Shown: positions 44,461-56,999, counted from the first letter of the stretch. The stretch: 64,000 bases of DNA from Pyrrhosoma nymphula (GCA_963573305.1 OY754339.1:14121941-14185940), one strand, 5' to 3'. Notes: generated from the sequence alone by a model not told the origin. Program-made: numbers and translations.

Positions 44461-47400
44461 AAAGTGGAAAACTGCTATGTAATTTCATTCCTAGAGAATA
44501 GGTTTTATTTGATGTGATGAAGAGGGATAGGACATGTGATGATGAAGGCGGAGGTTGTGGGAAAAATTGGTGCTCACGGCCAAAGAGAATCAGAATTGCT
44601 TTAACTGCCAAGAAAATCTCATATTGCAAGATACTTGATCCAGCACAAAGTGAGGATACTTGTTTAGTATATAAGATGTTCAGTATCGGGCGACAATGAT
44701 TCAACTCAATCGCTATCATGCAAGTTCCTCACCCGTCGTGTATGGCACCCGTAGAGTATGGTGACACGCAATACACGTATGAATTGCATGTTGCATATCC
44801 ACTAGGATGTTATCTTTCTTGATACGGACGGATGTGTAATTGTCAAGATTTCACATCTAATACGGTCAGTTAGTCGAGCAATAATCGAGGTGAATAAAAA
44901 TAAAGGCTTGAATTTATATACCGCGTATGATATGAAAAAATAATGTGAATAATTATTCAGCAATGAAGCGGTTGGCAGAGTGGAGTGGGGTCCTGTAGTA
45001 AACCAAACTTCGAATTGTTGGAAACTAGTGATCATGGCACTTCATCGCAATTTGAATGAAAATCCACTATATGTAAAACCTGTTTCAGAGGTACTTGCAG
45101 AGCATATACACCGTTATATTTCAACGCAGTCACACTTTTCTACCGATCGTTAAAGCAGCTCACTATCCAGATACCGTTATTATTTTCAAGATTTTCACCA
45201 ATATTTGGCGTTTTCATGGCTACTGAAAAATGTTTGGGATAAAATAATTGCATTGCCATAGCTCCTAAAATAAGCAGTTGTATCTTGGACAAGTGATGAT
45301 TGACGACACATGTGTCAGTTTAGGTCATCAGCTAAAAAGTTAGCAACTGCGCGAAGTCAGATTCCTCCTCACGTCCAGAAGTTAGGCATTTTCGTCCTGA
45401 AGAAACATTCCCTCCAAGTTAACGTTTCTCGAGAGTCTGTCCATCCGTACGTCTGTCAGTCACTCATGTTTAAGGGATTTCGGGAAAGCTAGGAATATGA
45501 TATTAAAAGTAATGCAGGTCGTTTACCAAATTCTCAATGAAGAACCGCATGAGTGTGTGACATTCACAAAAGAAAAAAATTGTCATTCACCTCGTTATAA
45601 GTTGCGAGTTCGTTGCTATCGATATGTCGTAACGAATATTTTTTTTCGTTTACTAAACGAATAAAATCGAGCATTAATTAGTAGATCGGTGAAATAAATT
45701 TTCGTCATGCTTTTCTTTTTAATATCGGCGTTAATTATCACTCGATTTTTTATGAGTTTAATGTGCACACTTTCATAAAACCTTTGTCGGATAACCAAGT
45801 GGCAAAAATCAATTATGACTGCATTTAAAAATTTTGAACGTTTAAAGTTGGTCTTGCACTGTCCACCGTATCGTAGAAGCATACTTTATCATATTCGAGG
45901 CACCTTGAAATTTAAATTAAACTTAAGTCTAAACTTAAGTCCAAAGGTTAGTTCACACAGCGTCATTTTAAGTTAACATGATTGGTCAACAGCTTCTAGA
46001 TCGTACTAGAAGTTGGAAGCTTTTTCCGCATCAACTGTGAAATCAAGTATCTCAGTGAGTATAGTAGCCATCATGCTAGTTAGCCAGCACACTGATTCAG
46101 AATCGAAAGATACAGGAAAGCGTTTATGTTAGCAGTGTAAGCGTGCGCGCAGCGGTCAGCGCTAGCGTCACCCCGGTGTTGGTCTCAGCTGAAATGGTAG
46201 CCGCCGGATGTGGAATCACATTTAGGTGTGGCTCCTCCAACACCTAGCGGCGCCTTGCCGTGGGATCTTGCTTCGTGGGAAGATGCACGGGTAAGGTGAA
46301 AAGCTACTGCAATTGCCGGCCAATAGGGAGCCCTCGAGGGGGGTCACGCGGTGATGGGGTGCTGGGAGCTGCGTGGTGGCAAGAGAGAGACGAGCACTCT
46401 CGCGCTGGTGACCGATAAAACATGTATTGTGTGTGCGTGAATAAATCGTAAAAACACAACTTCCGACTTGTTCCCTTACCGCGCCTCCTCCGGACCAAGT
46501 CCTTTTACTTAAGCTAAGCGCTTACAGCAGCATTCTCGAGCACATACTGGATCAAGTTTGAAGCGACAATAATTAAAAAAGGGAAGCCTGCAGGCTGGGG
46601 AAATTTATTCAGTGAAAATTCAAAGTTTGGGTAAAAGTCACTAAATAACCGGTTGTTTGATTTCCAACTGATTGAAAATTGTGATAATAGTTGAAATTGA
46701 AAAATGTGAGGGTGGGAAGACTGAACGTAAACATTATAGAGCCATTAGTTAGTTGTTAGTATTCTGGGAAATGTGTTTTGTGAAATGTCAATGGTAAAAG
46801 TTTATTGCTCTGCAGAAATGTCGATGATCGGCTGTCAGAGATTGGGCAATTAGTTGCCAGTGAACGGGGGTAAAGAAAATGAAAGCGGAAGTAGGAGAAG
46901 GAAGGGAAAGATATAAAGGGAGAAATGGGAAGGGCACTCGGAATGAAAGGAGAAAGAATAAATAGTGTATTAATGCGTCTCGGGGTTTCCCCTTCATTCT
47001 CCCATAATAACCACCCTCTTGAGCACCTAGTGTCATCACCGAAAATCACACATAGGGTGGAAGAGAAGAGAGGGGTTGGGCGAAGGAAGATTCCGGGAAC
47101 GGGGGACGAATAACCAGAGAGGAGGAAGGAGGGAAGTATCTGACAGAGCAACAAAACCGCGCGAAGACTTATCAACCAACCAACTTTTAGCCAACGTTTT
47201 CACCCTGATTCGCAGAGGCCCTTTATCCTACCCCATGTGCGTCTCTTTCGCTAACCACCCCTCGCGCTCCGTTATAGAAAGACGAAATGAAACGCGAGTC
47301 TAAACTTGCCTCAAAAACTCACCTATTGCGTGCTCAGAATTTGTCCTCAGTGATGCCTTCGAGTGCCCTGGTCACTTCCCCCAGCCGCCGATTTGTGAAT

Positions 47401-48330
47401 TCACTCTGTGAAAAGTGGAAGAGCCTGTCAAATGATCGCCATAAATGGAAGTCGATACTTTTCTTTGGTAATTTACCACATTGGATGCTCTGGGAACTTG
47501 TCTGTTCTCCAGAGAAATGAGAACAGGACGTTTGATTGTATATTTTTATATGGTTAATTTTCTTTGATGACAAAGATTCGTTTGATTAGCAGCAGTACGA
47601 GTTGTGTACACATATCATGATTCTCGACCGTAAAAGGTTTTTCCAATTAATCTGTGATTGGAGGAATCTAACTATTTTCCTTTTCTACAGCTCTCAATGA
47701 TTCTCGACTATTCAAAAATACGTTCTTCATAACCGTTGGTCGCAATGGAAGTGATCAACACAATATTGAAAAAATGTTTATTTTCAAAAATATACGTGTG
47801 AATAGAAGATAGAATTACTTGGGATCCGTAGTAGTTAATGGTAAGAAGGACCTTGGAAGAGTTTATAGCTAATCAACGAACCCACATGTCATTATAATGG
47901 TGCAAATTATGCGGCTCGTTTCTCCTAATAGCCAGCAAAAGCGTTAATTCTATAATGTTGCTATAGATTTAGTTACTAGGCAAATGTACACGGTTAATTT
48001 TACGAGTTTATTTCCATGAGATTTATCTGGCGAAATATTTGAATATTTTTGTATCCTACATGAATCTGAATAGACCAGTAAACATTTTCAACTTCAAGGA
48101 AGAACACGATCGTCATCCTATTTTAAGTCCTCTCATACGCGGTGAGATCCGCGGACCTATGACCAGAACTTCTTAAAGAGAAGATCTTTCCTTTAAAGAG
48201 AATTTAAAAAATCCACCTTTTTCTTTTCCCGCACTTCAAATGCAACGACCTTTGCATTCCCGATGAAGTCCGTACCCTTTTTATCACCCCATGTGCCAAA
48301 CGTTTATGACTTGGTAGTCCGCGAGAAAAT
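44461..48330. other. Long unannotated stretch
   Basis: No gene, tRNA-like element or inverted repeat was recognised. The longest frames (139 codons, minus, 46756-47175; 108 codons, minus, 44393-44719) lack known motifs. A moderately GC-rich segment at 46140-46390 has no recognised content. Confidence 0.35.
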
Positions 48331-48336
48331 ACGCCC

Positions 48337-48580
48337 GCAGCACCCCCCCCCCCCCTCACCCTCCCCCCCTCACCCCCCCTCATGAAATAAAAATATGAGG
48401 AAAAGAAAACTTTAGTGCAACGACTTCATCCCACACGGCTTTGCGGTTCCCTCCCCTCCTCCCCCTCAAACCCCCTACCCCATCCACGGAAGGAGGTTCC
48501 TACCCTCCAAATCAAACGCCTCTTCCCTCCCCCTCCCCCCTGCGCCCCCTCTTGACCCAATTACGTCCCCCCTCCCTTCT
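48337..48580. repeat. C-rich low-complexity island
   Basis: Runs of up to ten C at 48342-48360 and repeated CCCTCC-type blocks follow. The opposite strand is a potential quadruplex former. Confidence 0.65.
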
Positions 48581-49689
48581 TTTGTTTCCTCGGGGTTAGA
48601 ACTAATGGGAGCTTTCCATTCAATGTGTTGGAGTTAGCGCACATCGAGACAATTCAGAGCACTTGAGTGTACACGAAGAACGTTGAATGAAACGATGCGT
48701 GCGCTGGCGAAACGTTTTGTAACCTACCGGTATAGGTAACATTCTAATAGGTGAACAACAGTCACGGGCGAATGCTTTGTTGTTGAATTTATTCAAAATA
48801 AGTACTTAAAAACGTACGATTTTTATCGCAGTGGAAATAAAAACTTTGCAATATGATTTTTTGAAGAATTTACTGAAAATCAACAAACCTGATGTCAAAC
48901 AATCACGGATGCCAATATCGAAGTTCTTTTGTTATTTAGCGCACATCAACTTTCATATGCGCACTTTGAAACCTTCTGGAACCTGCCCAGGTGAGACCTC
49001 TTATTCTGGTCTAATTTATCTCGAGCGTACAATGTTTCAACGTGTTCACCCGACCCGTCATCTCCCGTCAACTCCATCCTGACGAAAGGTCTTCTCCTGT
49101 AACAACGCCTCTTGGCACCCGGTCGATGATCACGCACGTCGAACACCATGTTACATTGTTACAATGCCAGCCTCCTCGCATTCATTTGTCATCACCGCAC
49201 GGTGATACCAGGTCTCGGACACTCCCATAAAGCTCAGAATACAATAGAAAAAGACTATGGCGAAGCCACCTGGTGAGCGTGGGGAAACCTCCAAACCTGG
49301 TGGATCAAACAACTCCAGTTTGTTCAAAGGTACTTTGCAAAATCATGCGATTTGACATATTTAGATAAGATTAATGTTAAATAAAAATATGCCATGACTA
49401 GAGTATTTTATTTCTGACACAAGAAAAGTGGAAGAGCTTATTGAAAAAACTTGGAAATGTTCAATTACAAATTATTTTGGAATTGGAATATAAAGATGCT
49501 GAGGCAAGCTAGAGTTTTTGGTTATTATGGACACAGAATAAAGAAATTAATGCAAATATCAACGAATGCAATGCAATGAAATAGTGATATTCATATTCAC
49601 ATTGATAAGAATATAACTTCTCCTTATTAACCACTTAAAACTTACAATTCTACAGCTACTGCGTAGCTACTACATAAAAATGAGACCCA
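48581..49689. other. Unannotated stretch
   Basis: Frames on both strands at 48946-49230 show no recognisable family. Confidence 0.35.
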
Positions 49690-49735
49690 AGCACCTGCTG
49701 ATGATGATAATTTGTTGAAACCCGAGTCGTGTGAG
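49690..49735 (+). ncRNA. Hammerhead motif with weak stem II
   Basis: CTGATGA at 49698-49704, GAAA at 49717-49720, then CCCGAGTC close to the ACCCGGGTC stem III of the 41.6 kb copy, and GTGTGAG downstream. Stem II (TGATAATTTGTT) can form only a few A-U pairs. Confidence 0.5.
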
Positions 49736-51685
49736 TGTGAGAAAATCTGTAGTAAAGTAAAAGTTTAAATAGAAATTTGTATGTTAAATATTGGTCTTTA
49801 AACTCGAGTTGTTGTCGCTGTGCGCATTTTTGACTGCCCCTTGGAATTATATGCACGGCAGGCGGATAAAACGAAGCTCCCTTAAGCCTTCAAAAGTCCA
49901 CATGGAAGAAGGACACCCAAGTATTATGAACTGTCCGTAACACTCGGTACGAAGTCGAGGTATTCTTTCTCGAGTCAGTCAAGGTGTTTCGCGTATTCAA
50001 GTGAACTCCACACGTTTATAAACGCTTCCTCCAGTCATTTAATCGCAACAGGAGCGCCAAAAAAACTCTCATTGGATCACTGGATATTGCCACCTAATGT
50101 TGCATCTTTTTCGTTAAATAATTACCACAAATCATTTTCAAACCCCTTTAAATATAGCTTACTTATAAAACCCAATGAAACTCAGTTTTTGCAGGGTATT
50201 AATGATTTTTAGGGAATTAATAAATAATGTGAGTTTTTCAGCCTGGTTTAATAGCTACAACCGTGGTTTGAGCAGAGGTAGATTGAATTAGTTTTGATTG
50301 AAGTTGAAGGTTCCTGAATTGGTACAATTTTTACTTCAAGTCCGAATAGAATCTTTTGAAGAACCTCTGAGACAGCTCTTCTATGCCCAAGGTTGGCCCG
50401 GATGAAGGGTGCCCGTTATTCTTTTGGCTTTCGTAGTCAGGCCCAGGTTCGTCGTCACTCCTGTGGACCGGACCTGGTTTTCCTTGTTTAGTTTGTCATC
50501 GGACACCGGCCTCCCGACGGAACGCAATTTTCCTTCTTGTGAATACCGATGGAGCTCCTGAAGCCCGTATTTGTGATAATATCTTAGGATCCAGTCCAGT
50601 GACGAAGTGGGAGATACTTGTGATCTCCACAGAGTAGTTTGAGGCTCATTGCAGTCACTTAAAGAGTCTTGACTCCAACCAGATTGGCCCCAGCTCCCAG
50701 ACCATGACTCTCTTCCTTTTGATCAGAAAATAAGCGTCCGTGGCCCTAAAGGAGGTACTCTCAATGATTCTCAACATTCAGTCTGCATCAATAATTCATA
50801 CCACTGGAAATTCATCCCCGCGGGTGATCAACAGTCCTCCGTTAATTAGTCTCGTCCCCTCGAAGGAGGGCAGTCGTTAGGCCTGTGAAGTGGCACCCCG
50901 GAATGCTGAAAAGAATTACATATAATGGAGACTCCTGGGGTATATTATACACAGTCATCCATCGGCTTCACCACGCCCCTCCTTCACAATATATTCACCC
51001 CCTTGAATTCAGAACTTGGCACATAATCGTAAGAAAACGCTTAAAATACGCCTCGACGTGATGGGCTGCTGGGAAAGAAGTCAAGAGTAAAAAAAAAATG
51101 CGGGGACATTCCATTTTTTGCTCTTCTCGTCTCCTAGGCACTCTTTGCTGAGTTTTATTTACCAAAAAACTCTAGTAATGGGAGAGAGAGAGAGATGTGG
51201 GTTTCGATGGAGTGAGGAGGCTGGCGTGACCAGCAGTGACCGGGGCTGTTTGGGCGGATCGGAGCAGGCAGAGAGCCGAACCCGAACCGTCGACAACACC
51301 TCATTCCGCACGAAACGACTTCTCTTCACTTCTCCACCGACATTTGGGGGCGACAGCCGTGACATCAGTAAAAAAACGTGACAAGTAACCTTTCAGCTCT
51401 CGAGTTTGATATGTATCTTGAAAAGGGAAACCTTTCAAAGCCAGTATTTGGAACAAGTTACAGTAAAATATACACCCGCCTCATTAGCAACCTAGCTTTT
51501 TACCGGTCTTTTGTATTTTACTATCTTTGGATGCTTAATGCACGAAAAATTTAATTTTTTGGTCAATCATCGAGGAAATACAAGTGGAAGGTGTTTGTTA
51601 ACAGCGTTCTACTGCTAAAACATTAATGTTATTTGTCGTAATTTCATGGAACATTTTCATGTTGAAATAAAGCGAAAAATTAACT
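49736..51685. other. Unannotated stretch
   Basis: Most is unremarkable. A GC-balanced segment at 50380-50900 with no open frame may be an unrecognised repeat. A (GA)n run lies at 51183-51194. Confidence 0.35.
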
Positions 51686-51712
51686 TTGTAAAATTCCACA
51701 ACGGTTTATTCA

Positions 51713-51760
51713 TATAGTACAGCCGGTTTCACTCATTACGGTGTCATCAGGTTTCATGTA
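51713..51760 (-). ncRNA. Hammerhead motif, tandem unit 1
   Basis: CTGATGA (51750-51744, minus) is intact, GAAA is intact (51730-51727), stem II is weak (CAC / GTG), and CCGGCT follows. Stem III self-complementarity is slightly degraded. Confidence 0.55.
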
Positions 51761-51816
51761 TTGTTATGCAAAGAAAGTAAAAATTATCTTCATAAAATTT
51801 CAAAACGGTTTATTCA

Positions 51817-51865
51817 CACAATACAACCGGTTTCACCCGTTAGGGCATCATCAAATACAATGCAT
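51817..51865 (-). ncRNA. Hammerhead motif, tandem unit 2
   Basis: TTGATGA in place of CTGATGA, stem II GCCC / GGGT with loop TAAC, GAAA (51834-51831), a self-complementary ACCGGT, then GTATTG able to pair weakly upstream. One core substitution. Confidence 0.5.
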
Positions 51866-51870
51866 TGTAC

Positions 51871-52229
51871 TGCTGTTACATTGCCATGATGGCATGCTAA
51901 TAGATTTTTTTTTAACTTATATGTTCACCGTTTAACGCTTGAATAATATATCTGGGAACAATTTTTTTGTACGTTCACTTAATGTTAACCATAGCTATAG
52001 GAGGAAAAAAAATAAAATTTACCAAAAACATCAACGCTGGAACGGTACTAGGTTGAAAGTCATCATTGGTCGTTTAATCATGAATGATTGACTAAATGGT
52101 TGTAAAAAAAGGTCAAAAGAAAGCATTTGCACTTATGGTTGCGGATGAACAGCTGTGACGAGAAATCCGATTAGCAATGATGAAACCATGAATATAAGTA
52201 TTAATGAATGTTTTTTTAACACCTAGAAG
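51871..52229. other. Unannotated stretch
   Basis: Nothing recognised. Confidence 0.35.
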
Positions 52230-53290
52230 ATGAGGCAGTCTGACCAGGCTAATTCGAAGGAGTTAGGGTCCTCATTTTCTTCATTGACTCATTGGTCGTT
52301 CGATCCTAAGATTGGTTTACTGCAGCCCTCCATACTTCCCTATGTAATGCTGGTTCCCTTACTCCCTGGTAGATATTCCTATGTGCTTTTCTCTTCAATT
52401 GGTGTATGTATTCATCCCTTAGGCCGGGCTCACACGAGGCCACTCTTAGTGGCGCTGTGAACCGGCGTTTTTAGAAACACGCACGCTCGTGAGTGGCGCT
52501 GCTAACGGACGTGAGAATCGCTTCTAACTGGCATGAACTTGCAACCATTGCTTCACTTGAAATTCGAACGCTCGTTAGCAGCGCTTCTGTAGGGCCACGA
52601 ACGCGCTGCTTGAACAACAGTGGCGCGGCAGCCGCTCCGTGAGAACACCGCCATTTAGCTACGGCTCAACTCACTAGACGCGCCACTTTTCTACGCCGGC
52701 GTCTGCGGCGGAGGGAACCACTGAAACCGTCTGTGGCGCTTCTATCCGGTGGCTGTGACCCTGTGTGAACACTTCCATTCTACCCCATTATTAGCCAACG
52801 GCAGCGCTGCTGAATGGCTCCGTGTGAACGGGCCCTTGAGTCTTCCTCTTGGGGATTGTTCCCTCTATTTTCCCTTCAATCATTTTTTCCACAGACCCAT
52901 TTTGCTTTAGGGTGTGCCCAAACCATCTGGTTTCTCTTTTCTGTATATTGTTCGATTTGTCCTTTTCCCTTTCTACTCTGTTGTAAACTTCTTCATTTCT
53001 TATTTTATCCGTCTATTTGATCTGGAGCATCCTCCTCCGACACCAGGTTCCGAATCCCTCTCATCTTTTCTGGTCTGCTATTCCAATGGTCCATGTTTCC
53101 GATCCATAGAGAGCCACGCTCCACACGAATTTTTTCACATAACTTTTCCTGTTTCGTTGCCCTATCTTCTTTGAGCACAAAAGTAGCCTATTCATCGCTT
53201 TCTTAGCTTGGGTTACTCAACGCTTGATATCCGTTGTACTTTTACCGTGCAACGTGATGGTCAAGAAATCGACTTGCTTGCATTAAGCTC
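52230..53290 (-). pseudogene. LINE reverse transcriptase C-terminal remnant, split by a MITE
   Basis: The minus strand encodes KKFVWSVALYGSETWTIG (near 53130-53080), KIRNEEVYNRVEREKDK (near 53010-52960), RETRWFGHTLKQNGSVEKM (near 52935-52885), IEGKIEGTIPRGRLK (near 52880-52840), and, beyond an inserted element, YIHQLKRKAHRNIYQGVREP and ALHREVWRAAVNQS (near 52410-52310). Order and motifs fit LINE reverse transcriptases. A few frameshifts remain. Removing the insert restores contiguity of the last two blocks. Confidence 0.8.
52422..52834. mobile_element. MITE with GGNCCGTTCACACG-type inverted ends
   Basis: The left end is GGCCGGGCTCACACGAGGCC and the right end, reverse complemented, is GGGCCCGTTCACACGGAGCC, about 15 of 20 matching. 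It sits inside a LINE coding remnant whose two sides are adjacent in other LINEs. The flanks TTA and TTG could be an imperfect three-base duplication. The GC-rich interior has repeated TGGCGCT / AGCGCCA motifs. No coding capacity. Confidence 0.7.
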
Positions 53291-53727
53291 GGGCGTAGTA
53301 GCGATGCGAAAATTAAATATGATATATGCTCTAGGTCCATCCTTTATCTTTGAACCCAGACGCTTCTCAAGTACGTCAGTTTAATATAATTTCCGTTATC
53401 GTATAAAGCGGGGAGGATGGATTGTAGCGCTATCTTCGGCAGAGTACATCGCTCAGAGCGCTGCGCTGGCGGGAAAAATAGGCGCTACATGGGATATTTT
53501 TCCTTGAGTCAGCAGCGAGATAGCTTACACATTTCAACGTAAGCTTGTGCTCTGTCAAATGACCTAGAAGATAGAATGCAGTGTTTTTTTGGGCAGGTCG
53601 ATGTCGCATGATTTTTGTTCCGTTCACTACGGACATTCAGTATGGTTCAGTGAAATAAATAATGAATGGTTCACCTCCATGATATTATGAATGGCATTTA
53701 TTATGGAGATGTTTCAGTTTCACCACG
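53291..53727. other. Unannotated stretch
   Basis: Nothing recognised. Confidence 0.3.
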
Positions 53728-53772
53728 TATTTACGGTTTTCAACATGCTTAACATCATCTTTTATAGTTTTA
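53728..53772 (-). ncRNA. Degenerate hammerhead-like motif
   Basis: The minus strand reads AAGATGATGTTAAGCATGTT then GAAAACCGT. The box spacing is right but the first box lacks the leading CT and stem II is poor. Confidence 0.3.
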
Positions 53773-54141
53773 GAGTGACGCTCTTATAATGATTGTTTAA
53801 GAGAGCGCAGCGTGGAGGAATACGGAAATAAACTGTAATGAATTCAATTATTTTATGTTTGGAAAATCAAAAGTATGTGATCCATTATTAAGGAAATATT
53901 GCTTGTCTTACTATGATAAAAATATTCGCCATCATAGACTATATGTTTTTCTTCATGTTTTTTATGGTTGTCAATTGTTTATGAACGTAAATCAGAAATT
54001 TACAATAATGGAGGAAAGGCTTGATCGGAATAAGATTTTCAAACAAAGGTCCCCAATACTTTTGAGCCAGGGACTGCGGCATCTAAATAAAACATGTTTC
54101 ACAAAGTACTATATTAATTTTCAGTGTTGCCTTGGTAAAAG
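53773..54141. other. Unannotated stretch
   Basis: A 147-codon plus-strand frame (53855-54298) runs into the MITE at 54142 and has no recognised domain. I treat it as chance. Confidence 0.35.
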
Positions 54142-54321
54142 AATTCAACCCCTAACTACCATAACCATTTTTTTTCGGCAGTTGACTGAACAGCAAAATT
54201 TGACCACCTCTCCTAAGTCGTCCAGCCCCGTTCGCAAACCTCTTAAATACCTCTTGGCAATTTGTGCGCTCTTATCGTCTCATGCGCTCTTTCGCTAGTT
54301 ATGGTAGTTAGGGGTTGAATT
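54142..54321. mobile_element. 180-bp MITE
   Basis: AATTCAACCCCTAACTACCA at the left end matches the reverse complement of the right end (54298-54321) perfectly, with a further ATAAC continuing. The interior is unrelated and non-coding. ATT or AATT could be part of a target duplication. Superfamily unknown. Confidence 0.75.
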
Positions 54322-54432
54322 TTAATTAATAAAGGCTAGCGACATTCATGGTATCATATTACACTCCTCCAGATCTCCTCCACTATTAAGCGAAAATTGA
54401 ATGGCCAGAAAAACGGATTTCATTGGATGGAT

Positions 54433-54520
54433 CAATTAATGAGGCTACACCGAGATTTGAACTCGCGAGCTTCAGGTCGGAAGCCGGATGCTTTGACCAC
54501 TACACAACTGGAACTGTGAT
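54433..54520 (-). repeat. tRNA-like SINE head or tRNA pseudogene
   Basis: On the minus strand GTGTAGTGGTCAAAGC (A box, near 54505-54490) and CGAGTTCAAATCTCG (B box with a paired T-stem, near 54465-54450) lie at tRNA spacing. The variable region contains TCCGGCTTCCGACC. The acceptor stem is not convincing. Confidence 0.55.
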
Positions 54521-56857
54521 GCAGGCTAGCGGTTTCTATGTTCATTATGTGTGCTGCGTTCATATATTCCCCGACGAGAGACGACAGCTACTTGGTGAGA
54601 GGTGGGCGAAGACATGATTTGAAAAAAAAACAAGAACTCGCAGTTGGGTCTTTTACGCGTAGTCAAATTTCGATGCACATGATTTAATATCACTGGTACG
54701 AAGCGTATGAAGTTTGAAAATTCCCGGTTGTATGTGAAATTCTGCTGTGAAATTTTCGGAAGGTGGTCTACTCCAAGTAGTACCCGAGTTCGCCGCATCC
54801 ACAGACTCCAACGAGCTTTGAGTTAAATTTTTCCACCACTGTACTGTGGGGTGTTTTTAATCATTGCAAATGTAGGCAAAATCAAAAGATGGCCTATCCT
54901 GCCTACATGGGATAGAATGTTAAAAATTCGTCGGGAAGCTGGAAAATTCCGAAAATGTACTCCAATTGAACTAGTAATTATTGATAAGCGATAATATCTC
55001 TTCCCTTAGGAAATACCCTTTCTAATCAATGTGTAGAAATTTTATTCTGCAGTGCCCCACCGCGAAGCATCTGAACGTTTAACGAATTCGGCGCAGAGAC
55101 AACCCTCAAGACAAGTCGCGACGCTCCGACTTTCAGATCGGAACCGCATACAATTTCATTTATATGTCGAGTTTAATGACTGTAAATGTACTGTTTATTT
55201 CCATTTTCCCCAATACGAGATGTCAGAGGGCTTCTATCACAAAAATGCTATCATTCTTCAGAAAGCGTTTAATTCTTCACCAAAGTTAGTAGTTTTGTTA
55301 ATAATTAATTTGCCGTTGAAGCCTTGTTGTGAGCATTTTTATTGACAAAATTTCCTTGGACTGGGTAAGGATTGGAGATGGCTGCATTCGAGTTCCACCT
55401 GTGTCAATCCCATCCCTCCAAACGTTCTCGCCACATTTTATTAATTTTATCATAAGTGGGCATCCTGGATCTCGCGTAATCTGGATCATTCGAGTAATGC
55501 TAGCCTTTTCGTGTAGCCTCCGAGTGTCAATACCACGCTCCCAAACTAATCCTTCCATTGCGCTCTTAAGAAATGAATCCTCGACCGCCCTCTGATCTCA
55601 TTCCGTCCACGGTGAGGATGCGTTAGTCTCCCGAGCACACCAGCCCTGGAGGAAGTGACGCAATAAAAGGATTGGACAGAAAGAGTAATGGGGTGGAGTC
55701 TCCGTGGCGGAAGATTCAGAACTCGAGAGTCTAAGGGCGTCACCGTTAGTAGCGAACCTATTGGTCGCGGGGAAAACATATTCCAGACATATTTGAAAGT
55801 ACCAGTATTTGGGTTAAAACTCATGATTGTTTACGTAGAAATCGACACGAGAAAAAATCGGCCTGGGCCGAGAATCGATCCACTACGCTAACCCCCCTTC
55901 TAAATTCCTGAGGCAATTTAGAAGGAAATAAGAGAACTAGTTGGGAGGATACATATTAACATCTTGTATCCTTTTAAGTTGCCAATGGAAGTAGGAAGTC
56001 CGGGTAGCGTGTTTCCATTCCCGATCCTTTTAGATTTTGTTTAGTGGTAATTTTTACGTATTTCATATCCGTGTTTGCGGAAGTTACGAATAACTTCTCC
56101 CGATTATTTATGCATTACATTATATTAATTTTTGCCATATCTTTCTACTTGAGTATGAGTTTGGGAGACACCACGGCCATTGGAGTTGAATGTAGGGTTT
56201 TCCTAATTCGCAAAAACCTTCTTGTCATTGGTGCCATTATTCTACATATTAATTTTGACCTCTAAGAGACGTCCCAAAATTTGTGATGATAGCGTCCATT
56301 TTTCTCACATTGGAGTAGTTCTGTTCGCTGCCCAATAATAACTTAATCAAGAGACTAACAAGAATCCTGCTGTTTACAGCCTCATCTATCCGTAATTCTC
56401 ATAAAAACGTAATGGGTGGGCCACAATATCAACGTGCGGAAAATATTTCGATCCCTTCGAGTATTGATTAAGGAAACGCATAAAGTTGCGGGAAGATGAG
56501 ATGGCGCTCTGTGTTTGGAGAAAAGGCTTTGAGGAGACGAAAGTAATTGTTATCGCAGGATTGATTGATGGCATATGATTGCCATCACAATTGCGCCAGA
56601 CAAGTGCCCTTGGGAAGGCAGAATACCTTTCAAATCATCGCCAATGACGCCGAGGATCCAATCATCGAGACTTTTTGACGGCTCATTGCTCCCCACCGTG
56701 GATTAGCACTCATCTCACACACGCTGCGAGATCACGGCACGACCAACCCACAAACGATCAATTCAATTCAATAAATGTTTACTTCCGCACTTTAACAAGT
56801 TCATGAAAAAACAAAGCAACAATCTTGGACCCCGCTGTAAGCTTACGGCTCTTCAAG
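54521..56857. other. Mostly unannotated; SINE fragment near 55850-55895
   Basis: The minus strand at 55895-55855 reads GGGTTAGCGTAGTGGATCGA then TTCTCGG, resembling a SINE head with a deletion between A and B boxes. Other frames (for example 55052-55345, 55298-55558, 56044-56265) lack family motifs. Confidence 0.35.
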
Positions 56858-56975
56858 TAGGGTTGGCCCAGGGGTAGCGTGTTCGACTCTCAACTTCAGG
56901 GTCGCGGGTTCGCGACCTTGTGATGTCCTGATTTTCCTGACTCTGGAAAAACATATTAATGGAAAAAAAAACTTT
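56858..56975 (+). mobile_element. tRNA-derived SINE
   Basis: GGTTGGCCCAGGGGTAGCGTG is an A-box-like head (56861 onward), GTCGCGGGTTCGCGACC is a perfect T-arm-like hairpin near 56901-56917, and the tail contains TGATGTCCTGATTTTCC and an A run at 56962-56972. Confidence 0.6.
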
Positions 56976-56999
56976 TAAGGAGACGACAGTACCTATTTC

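Larger units (their letters stand above)
51690..51870 (-). repeat. Tandem pair of hammerhead units, about 104-bp period
   Basis: Two direct copies share ACGGTTTATTCAYA, ARTACARCCGGTTTCAC and a hammerhead in minus orientation. Corresponding positions (for example the GAAA box) are about 104 bp apart. Tandem hammerhead monomers occur in PLE pseudo-LTRs and in retrozyme-like repeats. Confidence 0.7.

Noticed and set aside
46756..47175. 139-codon minus-strand frame with a hydrophobic start
   Set aside because: Looks signal-peptide-like at first, but the rest is low-complexity Phe/Ser/Pro with no motif and overlapping alternative frames.
53855..54298. 147-codon plus-strand frame
   Set aside because: It runs through the left part of a MITE and contains no recognisable domain.
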